26,280 bases of DNA, taken from the NCBI RefSeq assembly GCF_000485595.1, contig NW_014577073.1, positions 188,459 to 214,738 on the forward strand, in the 5' to 3' direction. This stretch comes from Priapulus caudatus. Its lineage: Eukaryota > Priapulida > Priapulimorpha > Priapulimorphida > Priapulidae. Below the pieces are notes generated by a model that made no database searches, was not told where the DNA came from, and saw nothing but the letters and a program-made list of their open reading frames with translations. Shown piece by piece: positions 25,758 through 26,280 of the stretch; the stretch's first letter is position 1, and each line of letters starts with the position of its first letter. Both the position numbers and the translations under genes were made by a program.

Positions 25758-26280
25758 TTAATGAACACGGCTGACGAGGCCGTATCCATGGTTGTTCTGA
25801 CCGTATGCCAGGTTGTTGTGACCGTATCCAAGGTTGCTCTGAGCGTATCCAAGGTTATTGTGACCGTATCTAAGGTTGTTGTGACCGTATCCGAGGTTGT
25901 TGTGGCCATATCCAAGGTTGCTCTGAGCGTATCCAAGGTTATTGTGACCGTATCTAAGGTTGTTGTGACCATATCCGAGGTTGTTGTGTCCGTATCCAAG
26001 AGTGTTACCGCCATAGCCGGCACCATGGGCCCCGTGGCTGATGGTGGCACCATAGCCAATGTTAGCGTGTCCGGCACCAGCTCCGTAACCTCCGTATCCT
26101 CCCTGACGGATAATTCTATGCCCATATGTTTGTTTGTATCCGATTATGGGTTGCTTGTACTGGAAGGCGTACAGGGTTTTCGGCTGGTACCAGGAGTATC
26201 CGTCCCTAGAAATGGACCAAATTCACACAGTGAGAAAACGTGAGTCATCTGACTCTTGCACTTACTTTATACATGCGTCT
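25758..26280 (-). CDS. Gly/Tyr/His/Asn-rich heptad-repeat protein, 3' part (unrecognised)
   Basis: The last exon is 26205-25758 (TAA at 25760-25758), preceded by acceptor tttctag at 26206-26207. A likely 60 bp intron (26265-26206, donor gtaagt) links it to the end of a further exon at 26266-26280, which runs off the window. The phase then gives DACIK-DGYSWYQPKTLY. After a Tyr-rich stretch (QYKQPIIGYKQTYGHRIIRQ) and a Gly-rich stretch (GGYGGYGAGAG), there are about ten heptads of LGYGHNN type. These form a higher-order unit of four heptads (LGYGHNN, LGYGHNN, LRYGHNN, LGYAQSN) that is present twice, then a short tail HGYGLVSRVH. Synonymous codon changes within the repeats suggest a translated sequence. 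Such composition is known from secreted structural, adhesive or matrix proteins and from prion-like RNA-binding proteins. The N-terminus (signal peptide or not) is outside the window, so function is unknown. Confidence 0.75.

Noticed and set aside
25685-26243. Long Thr/Val/Ser-rich open frames on both strands over the heptad repeats
   Set aside because: They are shadow frames. The true frame is the minus-strand one giving LGYGHNN heptads, which has an intron acceptor at one end and a stop after a non-repetitive tail.

Overview
This is eukaryotic, animal (metazoan) DNA. Coding regions are split into many short exons with GT-AG introns, and both recognisable genes are animal-type orthologues. 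Intergenic DNA is full of foldback elements, satellites and microsatellites. Introns are mostly 150-550 bp (one probable 60 bp intron), so a compact invertebrate genome is more likely than a vertebrate. I cannot name the species. A 10-base N run at 15923-15932 is an assembly gap.

Layout. 1-1765: a foldback (MITE-like) element with perfect 42 bp arms, then AT-rich upstream DNA. 1766-7576 (+): a complete 14-exon SEL1L/HRD3 orthologue (789 aa, reconstructed exon by exon with every splice phase consistent). 7577-9775: shared 3' region of two convergent genes. 9776-13462 (-): eight exons of a KLHDC2 orthologue (374 aa including the C-terminus); its first N-terminal exon(s) were not found. 13463-18160: non-coding, with inverted repeats, a 91 bp tandem duplication and a ~210 bp satellite broken by the gap. 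18160-20330: a ~32 bp minisatellite, 1.16 kb of CT-rich polypyrimidine, then CA and TA microsatellites. 20400-22335: a GC- and CpG-rich block with a promoter-like stretch and, on the + strand, the frameshifted remains (or error-ridden assembly) of a class A GPCR, clearest at TM6, TM7 and helix 8. 22370-25400: trinucleotide repeats and dispersed repeats, including a three-copy family with long G runs. 25758-26280 (-): the 3' end of a gene for a Gly/Tyr/His/Asn-rich heptad-repeat protein that I do not recognise.

Functional reading. SEL1L (ER-membrane scaffold of HRD1 ERAD) and KLHDC2 (substrate receptor of a CUL2 ligase that reads C-terminal degrons) are both adaptors of ubiquitin quality control and lie tail to tail. 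Adjacency may be chance. The 13.5-25.7 kb stretch looks like fast-changing accessory DNA. Indel-like noise in its minisatellite and in the GPCR means that assembly error must be separated from real decay.
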